Assembly (NCBI RefSeq): GCF_003952005.1
Contig: NZ_QXGJ01000001.1
Span: 310,001 to 374,000, forward strand
Origin: Bifidobacterium callimiconis
GTDB taxonomy: Bacteria > Actinomycetota > Actinomycetes > Actinomycetales > Bifidobacteriaceae
DNA: 64,000 nt
Direction of reading: 5' to 3'
The translations under genes were made by a program, and so were the position numbers. The notes under the pieces are model-generated. The model was not told the DNA's origin. It worked only from the letters and a program-made list of their open reading frames with translations, and ran no database searches. Positions 44,398 through 52,958 of this stretch are shown here, one piece after another. The stretch's first letter is position 1; the number at the start of each line of letters is the position of its first letter.

Positions 44398-45798
44398 ATG
44401 AACGGCACGCCGGAGACCACGCCCCCGAGTTTCATACCCTCAGGGGCACCTCGTCGCCGTTCCATGCCATCTCAGCCCGCCGCAGAGCAGCCCCAGTCCT
44501 TCCAGCCTCGCAGACACACGCCCAGGCGCGCGAATACGGCGGCGCCGACATCGCCGGCAACGGACGCGACCGTACCGCCAAGCTTTTCTCCGGCGGGCAC
44601 GGCACGACGTGCGGAACCCCGTTCGTCCTCCGGATCGGGCAACCACACGGCCTCCCCGTCCGCAGGATCCTCCGTCAGCCGCGATGATGAATTCGCTGCA
44701 TTCCAGGGAGCGGAATCCGAAGCTTCCTGGTCCTCGCCTCGTGCCGACCATCGGTCCTTCGCCGACCGTCAGCCGTTCGGCACGCAACGCACGCGACAAT
44801 TCGATCGTTCCCCGCTGCGCCGCCCCGGTCGCGGACATGTCAGGGCCGTGGGACCGCATCATATCCGTCATCGCGTGCTGACGGTGTTGGCAGCGCTGAT
44901 CGTCGTGATACTGGTGGCGCTGATCGGTCTGGTCAACTGGATCAATGGGCAGCTCACCCACAAGGACATGCTCTCGTCGATGGCCAACACCCCTGCCGCC
45001 ACCTGGCTGATTCTGGGCTCCGACGAACGCGACGGCACCGCAGGCACGGGCACCGAGCAGGATGTGCCCGGCTCCCGAACCGATTCGATTCTGGTGCTTA
45101 CCCGCCCCAAGAGCGGAGCCAGCTCGCTGATTTCCATCCCCCGCGACTCCTACGTGACCGTGGACGGTCAGGACATGAAGATCAACGCCGTGGCCACGAT
45201 GAGCGGCTACGGCGCCCTGGTCGAACAGGTGGAGAGCATCACCGGCATGAAGATCGATCATGTGGTGCAGATCGGATTCGGCGGCGTGGAGAAGGTGGTC
45301 GATGCGATCGGCGGCGTGGAACTGTGCTACGACCGTACGGTGAACGACGCCAACTCCGGTCTGGTGTGGGAGGCCGGATGCCATCAGGCCGACGGCGGCA
45401 CCGCGCTGGCGTTCTCCCGTATGCGCTACTCGGATCCGACCGGCGACATCGGCCGTGCCGCCCGACAGCGCCAAGTCATCGCGGCCGTGGCGAAGAAGGC
45501 GTCCTCCCCCTCGGTGCTGACCAACCCGGCCACGGTAAGCAAACTTATGAAGGCCGGCCTGTCCTCCCTGACCGTGGACGAGAAGACCGGCGCGTTCGAT
45601 CTGCTGTCCATGGCCCTGGCGTTCAAGGCCGCCACGGGAACCAAGGGCGTGACCGGCAGCGTCTACTACACGAATACCGACTACTATCCGAAGTCCGGCA
45701 TCGGTTCGACGGTGCTGCTCAACGAGTCGAAGAACACCGAACTGTTCAACCAGCTCGAGGCCGGCACCCACGATCCCGGCACGGTGGGCGGACAGTAG
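44398..45798 (+). CDS. LytR-CpsA-Psr (LCP) family envelope ligase, second copy
   Basis: The protein has 466 residues. It has a long cytoplasmic N-terminus of about 155 residues rich in Pro, Ser and Arg, one membrane segment (about 160-182) and an LCP domain (about 195-420): WLILGSDERDGT, RTDSILVLTRP, SLISIPRDSYVTVDG, VVDAIGGVELCYD and FSRMRYSDPTGDIGRAARQRQV. It lacks the Ser-rich C-terminal tail of the first copy. The low-complexity N-terminus could be a phosphorylation or docking region. GAGAGGAG precedes the ATG. The FtsK-like gene follows after 92 bases. Confidence 0.9.
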   Translation: MNGTPETTPPSFIPSGAPRRRSMPSQPAAEQPQSFQPRRHTPRRANTAAPTSPATDATVPPSFSPAGTARRAEPRSSSGSGNHTASPSAGSSVSRDDEFAAFQGAESEASWSSPRADHRSFADRQPFGTQRTRQFDRSPLRRPGRGHVRAVGPHHIRHRVLTVLAALIVVILVALIGLVNWINGQLTHKDMLSSMANTPAATWLILGSDERDGTAGTGTEQDVPGSRTDSILVLTRPKSGASSLISIPRDSYVTVDGQDMKINAVATMSGYGALVEQVESITGMKIDHVVQIGFGGVEKVVDAIGGVELCYDRTVNDANSGLVWEAGCHQADGGTALAFSRMRYSDPTGDIGRAARQRQVIAAVAKKASSPSVLTNPATVSKLMKAGLSSLTVDEKTGAFDLLSMALAFKAATGTKGVTGSVYYTNTDYYPKSGIGSTVLLNESKNTELFNQLEAGTHDPGTVGGQ

Positions 45799-45890
45799 CC
45801 ACGGCCCGCGTAATCGCGGACGAATCCACATTGGCGCACATTCCTCGCTATCCCTTGCGCATATGACCGTACTCGGCCCAGACTCGGGTC

Positions 45891-47795
45891 ATGGTTACCA
45901 TACGACACACATCACGTACACGGGCCGGCTCTCGCACAGCAGGAGGCGACGGCTCGGGATTGCTGCTGCTGTCCATGATCGCACCAGTGGCCGGTCAGGC
46001 CATGATGCTGGTGATGATGATCATCGAACGACGATGGATGTTCGTGGGACTGATCGTCCCCGGCCTCATCGGATGCCTCGCATCGGCGTTGGCCAATATC
46101 GCGATGCGCCGCCGCGCACGATCGGAGGCGGAAGACAACACGCCGAACGCACTGTCCGACGAACTCGGCGGCGGGTTTGGCGCCTCTCAGGACGATCGCG
46201 ACGCCGAGGCCGCACGACAATGCGCCGCCATGCACATGGAGCTTGAGGAGCTGCTTGGCATGGAGGCCAAGGACGTGCCTTCGGCCTGGAAAGTTATGGC
46301 CCGACGGTGGGAGCGCTCCCGCTGTGCACAGGACCGGGGAGACCGGAGTCTGCTCGCCTCGCTGCACACCGTGCCCGTGGGCATAGGACCGACCGGCGTA
46401 TTCACGATCAACATGCCGAAACAGGGACCGCACGCGCTGGTCGCCGGCACCACAGGCTCCGGCAAATCGGTGCTGCTGGAATCATGGTGCCTGTCATTGG
46501 CCAGTCGGTTCCCGCCATCCATGCTGAACTTCGTGTTTCTGGATTTCAAGGGAGGTTCGGCGTTCCGTGTGCTGCATCGTCTACCGCACACCGTCGGTTT
46601 CGTCTCGGATCTTGATCTCAAGCACGCGGTACGCGCCCTACGGGCCATGGAGCTGGAACTCAAGCGCCGGGAGATGATCGTCTCCCGCGCGCATGTGGCG
46701 GACGTCAACGAGCTGAAGCATCCTCCGGCCCGCATCGTCGTGGTCATCGACGAATTCCATGCGCTCAAACGTCAACTGCCTGATTATCTGACCCAGCTGA
46801 CCGCATTGGCGGCGCTGGGTCGCTCCCTCGGCATGCACCTCATCGCCTGCACGCAGAATCCGCTCGGCCAGGTCAGCGGAGAGATGAAGGCGAATATCGG
46901 ACTCAATATCTGTCTGCGGGTGCGCGATCCCATGCAGTCGTCCGAACTGCTCGGATCGAAGGCCGCGGCGCTGATCAGTCCGCAGGCGCCTGGCGTCGCA
47001 TTCGCCTACGGGGGTGAAGAACGGGAGGCGTTCCGGTGCGCGGTTCCCGTATCCAGTGAGACGCTGACTCGTGGCGGGCAATGGGCATGCCGTTTCCTCG
47101 GCGAACAGACGCCGCCACCATTGTTCTCGCCACCGCTGCCCCAGCGCATCGACGCCGAGGACGAGACCATCGGCACCGGCGCCGAACCGGATGCACCGCT
47201 GTATATCGGAGTTGCCGATACCGGGGTCACACTCGAACCGTTGCTGCTGCCATTGGATCTGGGCAACATCGCCATCGTCGGATCAGGCCCCCGCGGCAAG
47301 ACCACGATTCTGTCGGCGATCGCACGACTGTTGTCCGTACGCGACGGCGTGGAGGCCATGGTCACGGTCAAGACCCCCGACGGGTACGTCACCACGTCTT
47401 TGCCGACAACGAATCATGCATCGGAACACGAAGACCCCTCCCCCACCGACGCGCGGCCGCGAACCCGAATATGGCTGGTCGATGATGCGGATGACCTGCT
47501 TGATCCCATGGGACGTGGCGCCGAGCACGACGACTTTCAGGAGGCGCTGGCCGACTCCCATCGTGTCGTGATCTTCACGCTGAACGCGGCGAGGCATCTG
47601 CGGTTCCCCGACCATTGCGGCGTCCGCCTGGTGTTTCCCACCGGGGATCGTGCCATCGACATGATGGCCGGCGTGCCGACGCAGGTGCTGGCCCAGTTCG
47701 ACGGCGACGATGTGCGCATTCCCGGACGTGCGGTTCTGCTGGTGCAGGGCGCCGCCACGCCGGTGCAATGCCATGATTGTGCCCCATTCTGGTGA
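45891..47795 (+). CDS. FtsK/SpoIIIE-domain ATPase with two P-loops, EccC-like but orphan
   Basis: The protein has 634 residues: two hydrophobic segments near residues 23-70, a helical linker, then an FtsK/SpoIIIE ATPase with Walker A VAGTTGSGKSV (residues about 186-193), FVFLDFKGGSAF, Walker B VVVIDEFHAL and an FtsK-type TALAALGRSLGMHLIACTQNP stretch. A second, shorter ATPase part (AIVGSGPRGKTTIL, then WLVDDADDLLDP) follows. This recalls the EccC/EssC motor of type VII secretion but is shorter, and no WXG100 or other secretion genes are in the window. It follows two LCP genes and precedes whiB1. The ribosome binding site is weak. Confidence 0.8.
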   Translation: MVTIRHTSRTRAGSRTAGGDGSGLLLLSMIAPVAGQAMMLVMMIIERRWMFVGLIVPGLIGCLASALANIAMRRRARSEAEDNTPNALSDELGGGFGASQDDRDAEAARQCAAMHMELEELLGMEAKDVPSAWKVMARRWERSRCAQDRGDRSLLASLHTVPVGIGPTGVFTINMPKQGPHALVAGTTGSGKSVLLESWCLSLASRFPPSMLNFVFLDFKGGSAFRVLHRLPHTVGFVSDLDLKHAVRALRAMELELKRREMIVSRAHVADVNELKHPPARIVVVIDEFHALKRQLPDYLTQLTALAALGRSLGMHLIACTQNPLGQVSGEMKANIGLNICLRVRDPMQSSELLGSKAAALISPQAPGVAFAYGGEEREAFRCAVPVSSETLTRGGQWACRFLGEQTPPPLFSPPLPQRIDAEDETIGTGAEPDAPLYIGVADTGVTLEPLLLPLDLGNIAIVGSGPRGKTTILSAIARLLSVRDGVEAMVTVKTPDGYVTTSLPTTNHASEHEDPSPTDARPRTRIWLVDDADDLLDPMGRGAEHDDFQEALADSHRVVIFTLNAARHLRFPDHCGVRLVFPTGDRAIDMMAGVPTQVLAQFDGDDVRIPGRAVLLVQGAATPVQCHDCAPFW

Positions 47796-47894
47796 ATCTT
47801 GCGCCCAGTTGCGTAAAAACCCTTGAAAAATCGTGCCATTCGTGGTTTGCTCATACATGAGAGTTTTGTATTTCGTTTGGGATCGAGGACACTT

Positions 47895-48173
47895 ATGAGC
47901 AGTGCATACGATTGGCGCGCGAAGGCCGCTTGCCGCGACAAGGACCCGGAGCTGTTCTTCCCCGTGGGCAACACCGGTGCCGCCTACCAGCAGATCGAGG
48001 AGGCCAAGGCCGTCTGCCGCACCTGCAAGGTCATTGACGCCTGCCTGAAATGTGCCATGGACACCAATCAGGACTACGGCGTGTGGGGTGGCCTGAGCGA
48101 GGACGAGCGTCGCGCCCTGAAGCGTCGCGCCATGCGCGCACGTCGTTCCGCGGCTCTGCAGATGCAGGCCTGA
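47895..48173 (+). CDS. whiB1: WhiB-family iron-sulfur regulator, WhiB1-like
   Basis: The protein has 92 residues. Cys ligands: KAACRDKDPELFFPVG, AVCRTCKVIDAC; then YGVWGGLSEDERRALKRR and a basic tail. The sequence is very like mycobacterial WhiB1 (WRxKAxCRDEDPELFFPVG, GVWGGMSEDERRALKRR), an essential nitric-oxide-sensitive regulator that binds the housekeeping sigma factor. GAGGA lies before the ATG at 47895. It converges with a PdtaS-like kinase; the same gene pair is adjacent in M. tuberculosis, from memory. A long hairpin separates the two. Confidence 0.92.
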   Translation: MSSAYDWRAKAACRDKDPELFFPVGNTGAAYQQIEEAKAVCRTCKVIDACLKCAMDTNQDYGVWGGLSEDERRALKRRAMRARRSAALQMQA

Positions 48174-48205
48174 TCGGCTGTCGCATACGGACGTATTCAT
48201 ATACA

Positions 48206-48259
48206 AGGAAGGTCCTGATTCTAGCTCCTGTCATAGGAGTCCGGAATCAGGACCTTCCT
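48206..48259. terminator. Long bidirectional terminator between whiB1 and pdtaS
   Basis: AGGAAGGTCCTGATTC (48206-48221) and GAATCAGGACCTTCCT (48244-48259) pair perfectly over 16 bases. CTCC/GGAG pairs inside the loop, and CATATA (48198-48203) with TATATG (48261-48266) extends the stem beyond small mismatches. It serves the two converging genes. Confidence 0.88.
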
Positions 48260-48299
48260 CTATATGCGTCCGACCGTGGTATTCCGGTTCACACGGTGG

Positions 48300-49781
48300 T
48301 CACTGTGCGGCGCGCAGTTTCATGTCGAGCACCACGCGGGTGCCGCCGTCACGACGCGGCTCCCAACGTACGGAACCGCCGAAGTCGTTCTTCACGAACG
48401 TGTTGATGATCTGCGTGCCGAGACCCGAGCCGCTGGAACGTGCCATGCCCTGATCGGATTCCGACGTGTAGCCGATGCCGTCATCCTCCACGACGATGTT
48501 GAGGCTGCTGCCGCCACGTCCCACGGAGATCCACACATTGCCTTCGGTACGGCCCTGGAAGCCGTGCTCGACGGCGTTAGTGACGAGCTCGGTGAGCACT
48601 AGGGACAGCGGCGTGGCGTCCTGGGCGGGCATCATGCCGAACTTGCCCAGATACGAGATGCGAATGTGCTGGTCCTTGCTGGTGGCGAGATCCACACTCA
48701 TGCGCAGCAGGTCCGCGATCACCTTGTCGAAGTCGACGATCTCGTCGGCGGTCTGGCTCAGGCCCTCGTGCACCACGGCGATGGTCTCCACGCGGCGCAT
48801 GGCCTCCTCAAGCTCGGACTTGACCTCGGGGGACTTGGTGCGGCGGGCCTGCAGACGCAGCAGTGCGGACACGGCCTGCAGATTGTTCTTCACGCGGTGG
48901 TGGATCTCGGCGATGGCCGCATCCTTGGTTTCCAGTTCCTTTTCACGGCGGCGGACCTCGGTCACGTCGCGGCAGAGCACCACCGCGCCGGTGCGGCCGT
49001 GCGGGCCGAAGAAGGGCATGGAGCGCAGGGACACCGTGGAGCGGTTGGCGTTAATCTCCGAATCGACGGCGGCCTTGCCGGCAAGCACCAGCGGCAGCGT
49101 CTCCGGCAGTATGTCGTTCTCGTGGATCAGCGACGTGCCGATCTGGGAGAGGGACTGGCCCTCCATGACGCCGATGGATCCGAGCCTGCGGAAGCAGCTG
49201 ATCGCGTTCGGGGAGGCGTATTCGACGATGCCGTCCTCGCTGAGCACGATGAAGCCGTCGGACACGCGGGCGTTGTGACGCTGGTTGAGGATGGCGTCGC
49301 GATAGGGGAAGGTGCCGGCAGGGATCATCTCGAACAGGTTCTTGCCCGCCGCGATGCTTTCGGATTCATAACGACCGTTGAGCATGCGGGTGGCCATGTT
49401 GGTCTCGCGTACCACCACGCCCAGCACCTTGCCCTCTCGGCGCACCGGTGCGTAGACGTCGCATACCGTGGTGTTGCCCACGGCACGGTAATGGTCGAGC
49501 CGAGAGATCTTCTGTTCGGTCATGGCCTTGGAGATCGCACGGGCGTCCTCGCCCTCGATCGTCGAGCCGACCATGTCCTCGAACCGTACCGACATGACGG
49601 TGGAGGGACGGCACTGTCCGGCCACGACGTATTGGCCGTTCGCACCGGGAAGCACCAGCAGCAGGTCGGCGAAACTCAGGTCGGCGATGACCTGCCAATC
49701 GGCCACGAGGTGATGCAGCCATTCGCGATCCGCATCGTCGAAATCCGGATTATTCGCTACAAGATGTGAAAAATCAACCAT
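48300..49781 (-). CDS. pdtaS: Cytosolic sensor histidine kinase, PdtaS-like
   Basis: The protein has 493 residues and no membrane segment. An N-terminal GAF-like part (residues about 1-145, SFADLLLVLPGANGQYVVAGQC) and a PAS domain (NARVSDGFIVLSEDGIVEYASPNAI) precede a HisKA_2-type kinase: H-box EIHHRVKNNLQAVSALLRLQ, N-box LVLTELVTNAVEHGF and G-box SGSGLGTQIINTFV. This is the PdtaS architecture; its partner PdtaR is encoded at 17047-17652. The open frame extends to 50051, but homology and length (mycobacterial PdtaS is 501 residues) favour the ATG at 49781, which has no clear ribosome binding site. Confidence 0.9.
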   Translation of the reverse strand: MVDFSHLVANNPDFDDADREWLHHLVADWQVIADLSFADLLLVLPGANGQYVVAGQCRPSTVMSVRFEDMVGSTIEGEDARAISKAMTEQKISRLDHYRAVGNTTVCDVYAPVRREGKVLGVVVRETNMATRMLNGRYESESIAAGKNLFEMIPAGTFPYRDAILNQRHNARVSDGFIVLSEDGIVEYASPNAISCFRRLGSIGVMEGQSLSQIGTSLIHENDILPETLPLVLAGKAAVDSEINANRSTVSLRSMPFFGPHGRTGAVVLCRDVTEVRRREKELETKDAAIAEIHHRVKNNLQAVSALLRLQARRTKSPEVKSELEEAMRRVETIAVVHEGLSQTADEIVDFDKVIADLLRMSVDLATSKDQHIRISYLGKFGMMPAQDATPLSLVLTELVTNAVEHGFQGRTEGNVWISVGRGGSSLNIVVEDDGIGYTSESDQGMARSSGSGLGTQIINTFVKNDFGGSVRWEPRRDGGTRVVLDMKLRAAQ

Positions 49782-49924
49782 GGTACTTATGCTAGCGGGT
49801 AGTCGGGGGAAAACGGGGGCCGACACGGCTCCGACACCGTTCCGCCGCATATCGGATGACGGGATTGACACAGAAGCTACGGTGGCGTAAGTTACGGTGA
49901 CGTAGGTAACACGAAAGGAGACCC

Positions 49925-50848
49925 ATGGCGAAGCAGTCGGAGGGGGAAACGACCAGGACGCAGACGGTTTCCGGCAATCGGATGGCGCCGACGAATGATC
50001 TGCCCGACCCGGAACAACTGGAACGCACACGCAAGGCGGTGCGCGCGGCATATCTCAAGGAGCGGCAGGCCAAGGCCGACGAAGTACGCGCCTACGCCCG
50101 CGCCAAGGCCGACCGCGTCATCGCCAAGGGCGAGCTCAAGGCGCAACGCATCATGGACAAGGCGCACGGCATCCGCAAGATCCGTCTTGACGTACACGGC
50201 CGCCCCAAGCCGCTGATGCGCGGCTGGATCCACGCCTTCGCCACGCCATTGGCGCTGGCCGCCGGCATCGTGCTCATCTGCCTGTCTCCCACGGCGCAGC
50301 TCAAATGGGCGTGCGCCGCATTCATGACCTGCTCGCTGATCCTGTTCGGCAATTCGGCCATCTACCATCTGGGCGACTGGTCACCCAAGGTCACCGACGT
50401 GCTGCGCCGCATCGACCACGTCAACATCTTCCTGCTCATCGCCGGCACGTACACGCCGGTCTCGTTCGCGCTCGAACCGTTCTGGAGAAACCTGATCCTC
50501 GGCAGCATCTGGTCGTGCACGCTGGTCGCGCTGCTCATCCATGTGGTGTGGATCTCCGCGCCGCGCTGGCTGTACACCATCGTGTACATCATCTTCGGCG
50601 TATCCGGGGCCGCGTTCCTCGGACTGTTCTGGATATCCCCCCATGCGGGGCCGGTGGTCGTCTGGCTCATCGTCGCGGGCGGCATCTGCTATATCGCCGG
50701 CGCCATCGTCTACGGTCTGCGCAGGCCGGACCCGTGGCCCAAGGTCTTCGGATTCCACGAGATCTTTCACTGCGGCACCGTGGCCGGATACGCCTGCCAC
50801 ATGGTCGCCATCTATTTCGTGATCGTCAGCATCATGCTGGCGCAGTGA
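49925..50848 (+). CDS. Hemolysin III / PAQR-family membrane protein with long N-terminal extension
   Basis: The protein has 307 residues. The C-terminal 210 form a seven-helix HlyIII domain: LFGNSAIYHLGDWSP (metal-site region), RRIDHVNIFLLIAGTYTPVSF, and the ending GFHEIFHCGTVAGYACHMVAIYF, which carries further His. The first 100 residues are unusual: a highly charged, likely helical stretch (ERTRKAVRAAYLKERQAKADEV then ARAKADRVIAKGELKAQRIMDKA). Typical family members are 210-230 residues. The name hemolysin is historic; cytolytic action is not implied. AAAGGAGACCC precedes the ATG. Confidence 0.88.
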   Translation: MAKQSEGETTRTQTVSGNRMAPTNDLPDPEQLERTRKAVRAAYLKERQAKADEVRAYARAKADRVIAKGELKAQRIMDKAHGIRKIRLDVHGRPKPLMRGWIHAFATPLALAAGIVLICLSPTAQLKWACAAFMTCSLILFGNSAIYHLGDWSPKVTDVLRRIDHVNIFLLIAGTYTPVSFALEPFWRNLILGSIWSCTLVALLIHVVWISAPRWLYTIVYIIFGVSGAAFLGLFWISPHAGPVVVWLIVAGGICYIAGAIVYGLRRPDPWPKVFGFHEIFHCGTVAGYACHMVAIYFVIVSIMLAQ

Positions 50849-50882
50849 TCACGTCGACGTTCACAAAGCCCGCCATATATGA

Positions 50883-50920
50883 CAAGGCTCGTTCCCCATA
50901 CGCGTGGGGAACGAGCCTTG
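50883..50920. terminator. Bidirectional terminator between hemolysin III and greA
   Basis: CAAGGCTCGTTCCCC (50883-50897) and GGGGAACGAGCCTTG (50906-50920) pair perfectly over 15 bases with an 8-base loop. It lies between the two converging genes. Confidence 0.88.
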
Positions 50921-50937
50921 TTGGAAGCGAGAGAAAA

Positions 50938-51423
50938 TCACTCGTCGCCGAGCGGCTTGGCGGCCTTGACGGTCACCTTGATCTCACGGCCGTTGGGAGC
51001 CTTGTAGCTCACCGTGTCGCCGACGCTGGCGCCCATGACGGCGGCGCCGATCGGGGACTCGGGGCTGATGATGTCGTAGTCGGTGGCGGCGGCCAGATCA
51101 TGCGCGCCAAGCACGTACACCATCTCATTGCCCATAAGATCGAGCGTGACCAGCGAACCGTTGCCGACCTTGCCTTCCGGCGGGGCCTGCAGGATCTTGG
51201 CGTCGCGCAGCTTGACGGTCAGCTCCTCGATACGTCCCTGGTTCTTGCGCTGGGCCTCGCGGGCGGCCTGATAGCCGCCGTTCTCGCTCAGATCGCCTTC
51301 GGCGCGGGCCGCGGCCACCTTGGCGATAATCTCGTCGTGCAGCTTGCCCTCGCGGTACTGCAGCTCCTCCTGGAGCTTGTCGTATGCCTCCTGCGTCAGC
51401 AGCAGGACCTTATCGTCTGCCAT
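50938..51423 (-). CDS. greA: Transcription elongation factor GreA
   Basis: The protein has 161 residues. GreA enters the RNA polymerase secondary channel and helps cleave backtracked RNA. The N-terminal coiled coil carries the acidic tip (ARAEGDLSENGGYQAAREAQ), and the C-terminal FKBP-like domain includes SPESPIGAAVMGASVGDTVSYKAPNGREIKV. CAGGAGG lies 8 bases before the ATG at 51423, so the longer frame to 51474 is rejected. The FKBP gene lies upstream on the same strand, 93 bases away. Confidence 0.96.
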   Translation of the reverse strand: MADDKVLLLTQEAYDKLQEELQYREGKLHDEIIAKVAAARAEGDLSENGGYQAAREAQRKNQGRIEELTVKLRDAKILQAPPEGKVGNGSLVTLDLMGNEMVYVLGAHDLAAATDYDIISPESPIGAAVMGASVGDTVSYKAPNGREIKVTVKAAKPLGDE

Positions 51424-51516
51424 ATGTGAAACCTCCTGGATCACATGTTGTTGGTAATCGCCGTTCTCATCCATCGACCGTCCCCGTACGAACCCGTGCG
51501 GACGGTGCGATGCACG

Positions 51517-51927
51517 TCAGCGAGTGGAGATGATGTCGATCACAAACACCAGCGTGTCACCGCCGCCGATGCCGGCCTGCGGAACGCCACGGGAGCCATA
51601 GCCGTACTCCGGCGGGATGGACACGACCAGACGGGAGCCGACGTTGTGACCCGGAACGGTCTGGTCCCAACCCTTGATGACCTGACCGACGCCGATGCCG
51701 AAGCTGGCCGGCGAATGACGTTCGAAGCTGGAGTCGAACGGGGCCTGCTTGCCCCACACCACACCGTGATAGTTCACGGTCACGGTATCGCCCTTGCGGA
51801 CCACCGGGCCGTCGCCCTCGATGATCTCAACGCTCTTGAGGCCCTTGGGCGCGGTTTCGGTCGGGAACTCGATCTCCGGCTTGGCACCGAACTCGGTGTT
51901 CACCTTGGGCATGGTCGAATCGCTCAT
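51517..51927 (-). CDS. FKBP-type peptidyl-prolyl isomerase
   Basis: The protein has 136 residues: one FKBP domain that isomerises Xaa-Pro bonds. Seen: GDTVTVNYHGVVWGKQAPFDSSFERHSPASFGIGVGQ with Tyr, Phe and Asp of the active site, VIKGWDQTVPGHNVGSRLVV and IPPEYGYGSRGVPQAGIGGGDTLVFVIDII. No signal peptide is present, so it is cytoplasmic. AAGGAG lies 7 bases before the ATG. greA follows, so an operon is possible. Confidence 0.95.
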   Translation of the reverse strand: MSDSTMPKVNTEFGAKPEIEFPTETAPKGLKSVEIIEGDGPVVRKGDTVTVNYHGVVWGKQAPFDSSFERHSPASFGIGVGQVIKGWDQTVPGHNVGSRLVVSIPPEYGYGSRGVPQAGIGGGDTLVFVIDIISTR

Positions 51928-52102
51928 CTGTCACTCCTTACACGAATATGTGGGCACGCCCGACCGGCATGCGGACAAGCGTGGCATATAACCGTTAAAC
52001 GTATACGCAGTCGGAGACAGTTGCAACCCGCTGCATCATCAGGCGGTCGCATGACGGACGACATGACGGATGCGACGGACGCTCCGCCGTCGACGAGCAC
52101 GG

Positions 52103-52726
52103 TCAGTACAGCATGGCGTAGAACCGCCACAGGTAGAAGACCCCCAGAACCGTGACCACAAGCAGCACGACGCCGATCGTGATCGCGGCGGCCCGTCGTT
52201 GCGCCAGACGCCTGCCGAACAGCGCGGCGCACAGGTACGACACCAGTCCGATGATCACGCAGTTGAACACGATGGCCCACAGGTTTCCGCGGGAGATGGG
52301 ATCGATGCCGACCGGTTCGAGTACGGAGTTGATGAACGTGGGATAGAGCAGACCGCCCCAGATGCCGAACGACAGTCCGCCGATCACCGCATAGCAGATG
52401 GGTGCTCGGCGCTCCGGGAAGTTATGGGAGAGATTGTCGGCCATCCAGAGGAACGCGAATCCGAGGACGAGCACGAACAGTACGGCGAGCATACATGCCA
52501 CGGCGATCCACGGGATGAGCGCGAACGCCCCGGACGCCATGGAGATGATCATCGGCGCGCAGATGATCTCGCATACGCACATCACCCCGGCCGCGATGAT
52601 GGCCTGGGTGAGCATGAGCGGCAGGGCCTTCGGCTCCGCGGCGGCATGCGAATGCGCCTTCGACATGTGCGCGGCAGCCCGCGCGGTCTGTGATGTGGTT
52701 CCATTCTGTCGAGTCATGCGCATCAT
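52103..52726 (-). CDS. Unknown membrane protein with five helices
   Basis: The protein has 207 residues. A His/Ala-rich N-terminus (HMSKAHSHAAAE) is followed by five hydrophobic segments (about 37-60, 69-95, 114-133, 150-170 and 180-203). It resembles uncharacterised bifidobacterial membrane proteins; I recognise no family. The open frame extends to 52828 across the tRNA-Leu(UAA), which makes the extension implausible. Starts at 52726, 52723 and 52717 are all possible and none has a clear ribosome binding site. Confidence 0.65.
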   Translation of the reverse strand: MMRMTRQNGTTSQTARAAAHMSKAHSHAAAEPKALPLMLTQAIIAAGVMCVCEIICAPMIISMASGAFALIPWIAVACMLAVLFVLVLGFAFLWMADNLSHNFPERRAPICYAVIGGLSFGIWGGLLYPTFINSVLEPVGIDPISRGNLWAIVFNCVIIGLVSYLCAALFGRRLAQRRAAAITIGVVLLVVTVLGVFYLWRFYAMLY

Positions 52727-52801
52727 AGTGCCACGCGTTTCGAAAAACCACGTTACGAACGGGCATCGGTGACCGCATGGCGGACGCCATTCGCGAAACG
52801 G

Positions 52802-52881
52802 TGCCCCCGGCGGGACTCGAACCCGCAAGCCGAAGCGGCTGATTTTAAGTCAGCTGCGTATACCGATTTCGCCACAGGGGC
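52802..52881 (-). tRNA. tRNA-Leu (anticodon UAA)
   Basis: The 80-base cloverleaf has acceptor GCCCCTG/CGGGGGC with discriminator A, an anticodon stem GCTGA/TCAGC with loop CTTAAAA (anticodon TAA, 52845-52847), a variable arm with a TTCG loop and a T-arm with TTCGAGT. CCA is not encoded. It reads UUA, a rare codon in this GC-rich genome, and is the counterpart of bldA in Streptomyces. Confidence 0.92.
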
Positions 52882-52958
52882 GCGTCGGCAAAATGCCGAC
52901 TTGGCTATTATGCCACGATCTGGGACGGGAATGCGCACCCGCCTCGGAAAAATTCGTG

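Noticed and set aside
45891..47795. Type VII secretion locus
   Set aside because: Only the motor-like ATPase is present; no WXG100 protein, EccB/D/E or mycosin gene occurs in the window.
49925..50848. Virulence-type haemolysin
   Set aside because: The HlyIII/PAQR family name is historic; the sequence gives no sign of pore formation or export.
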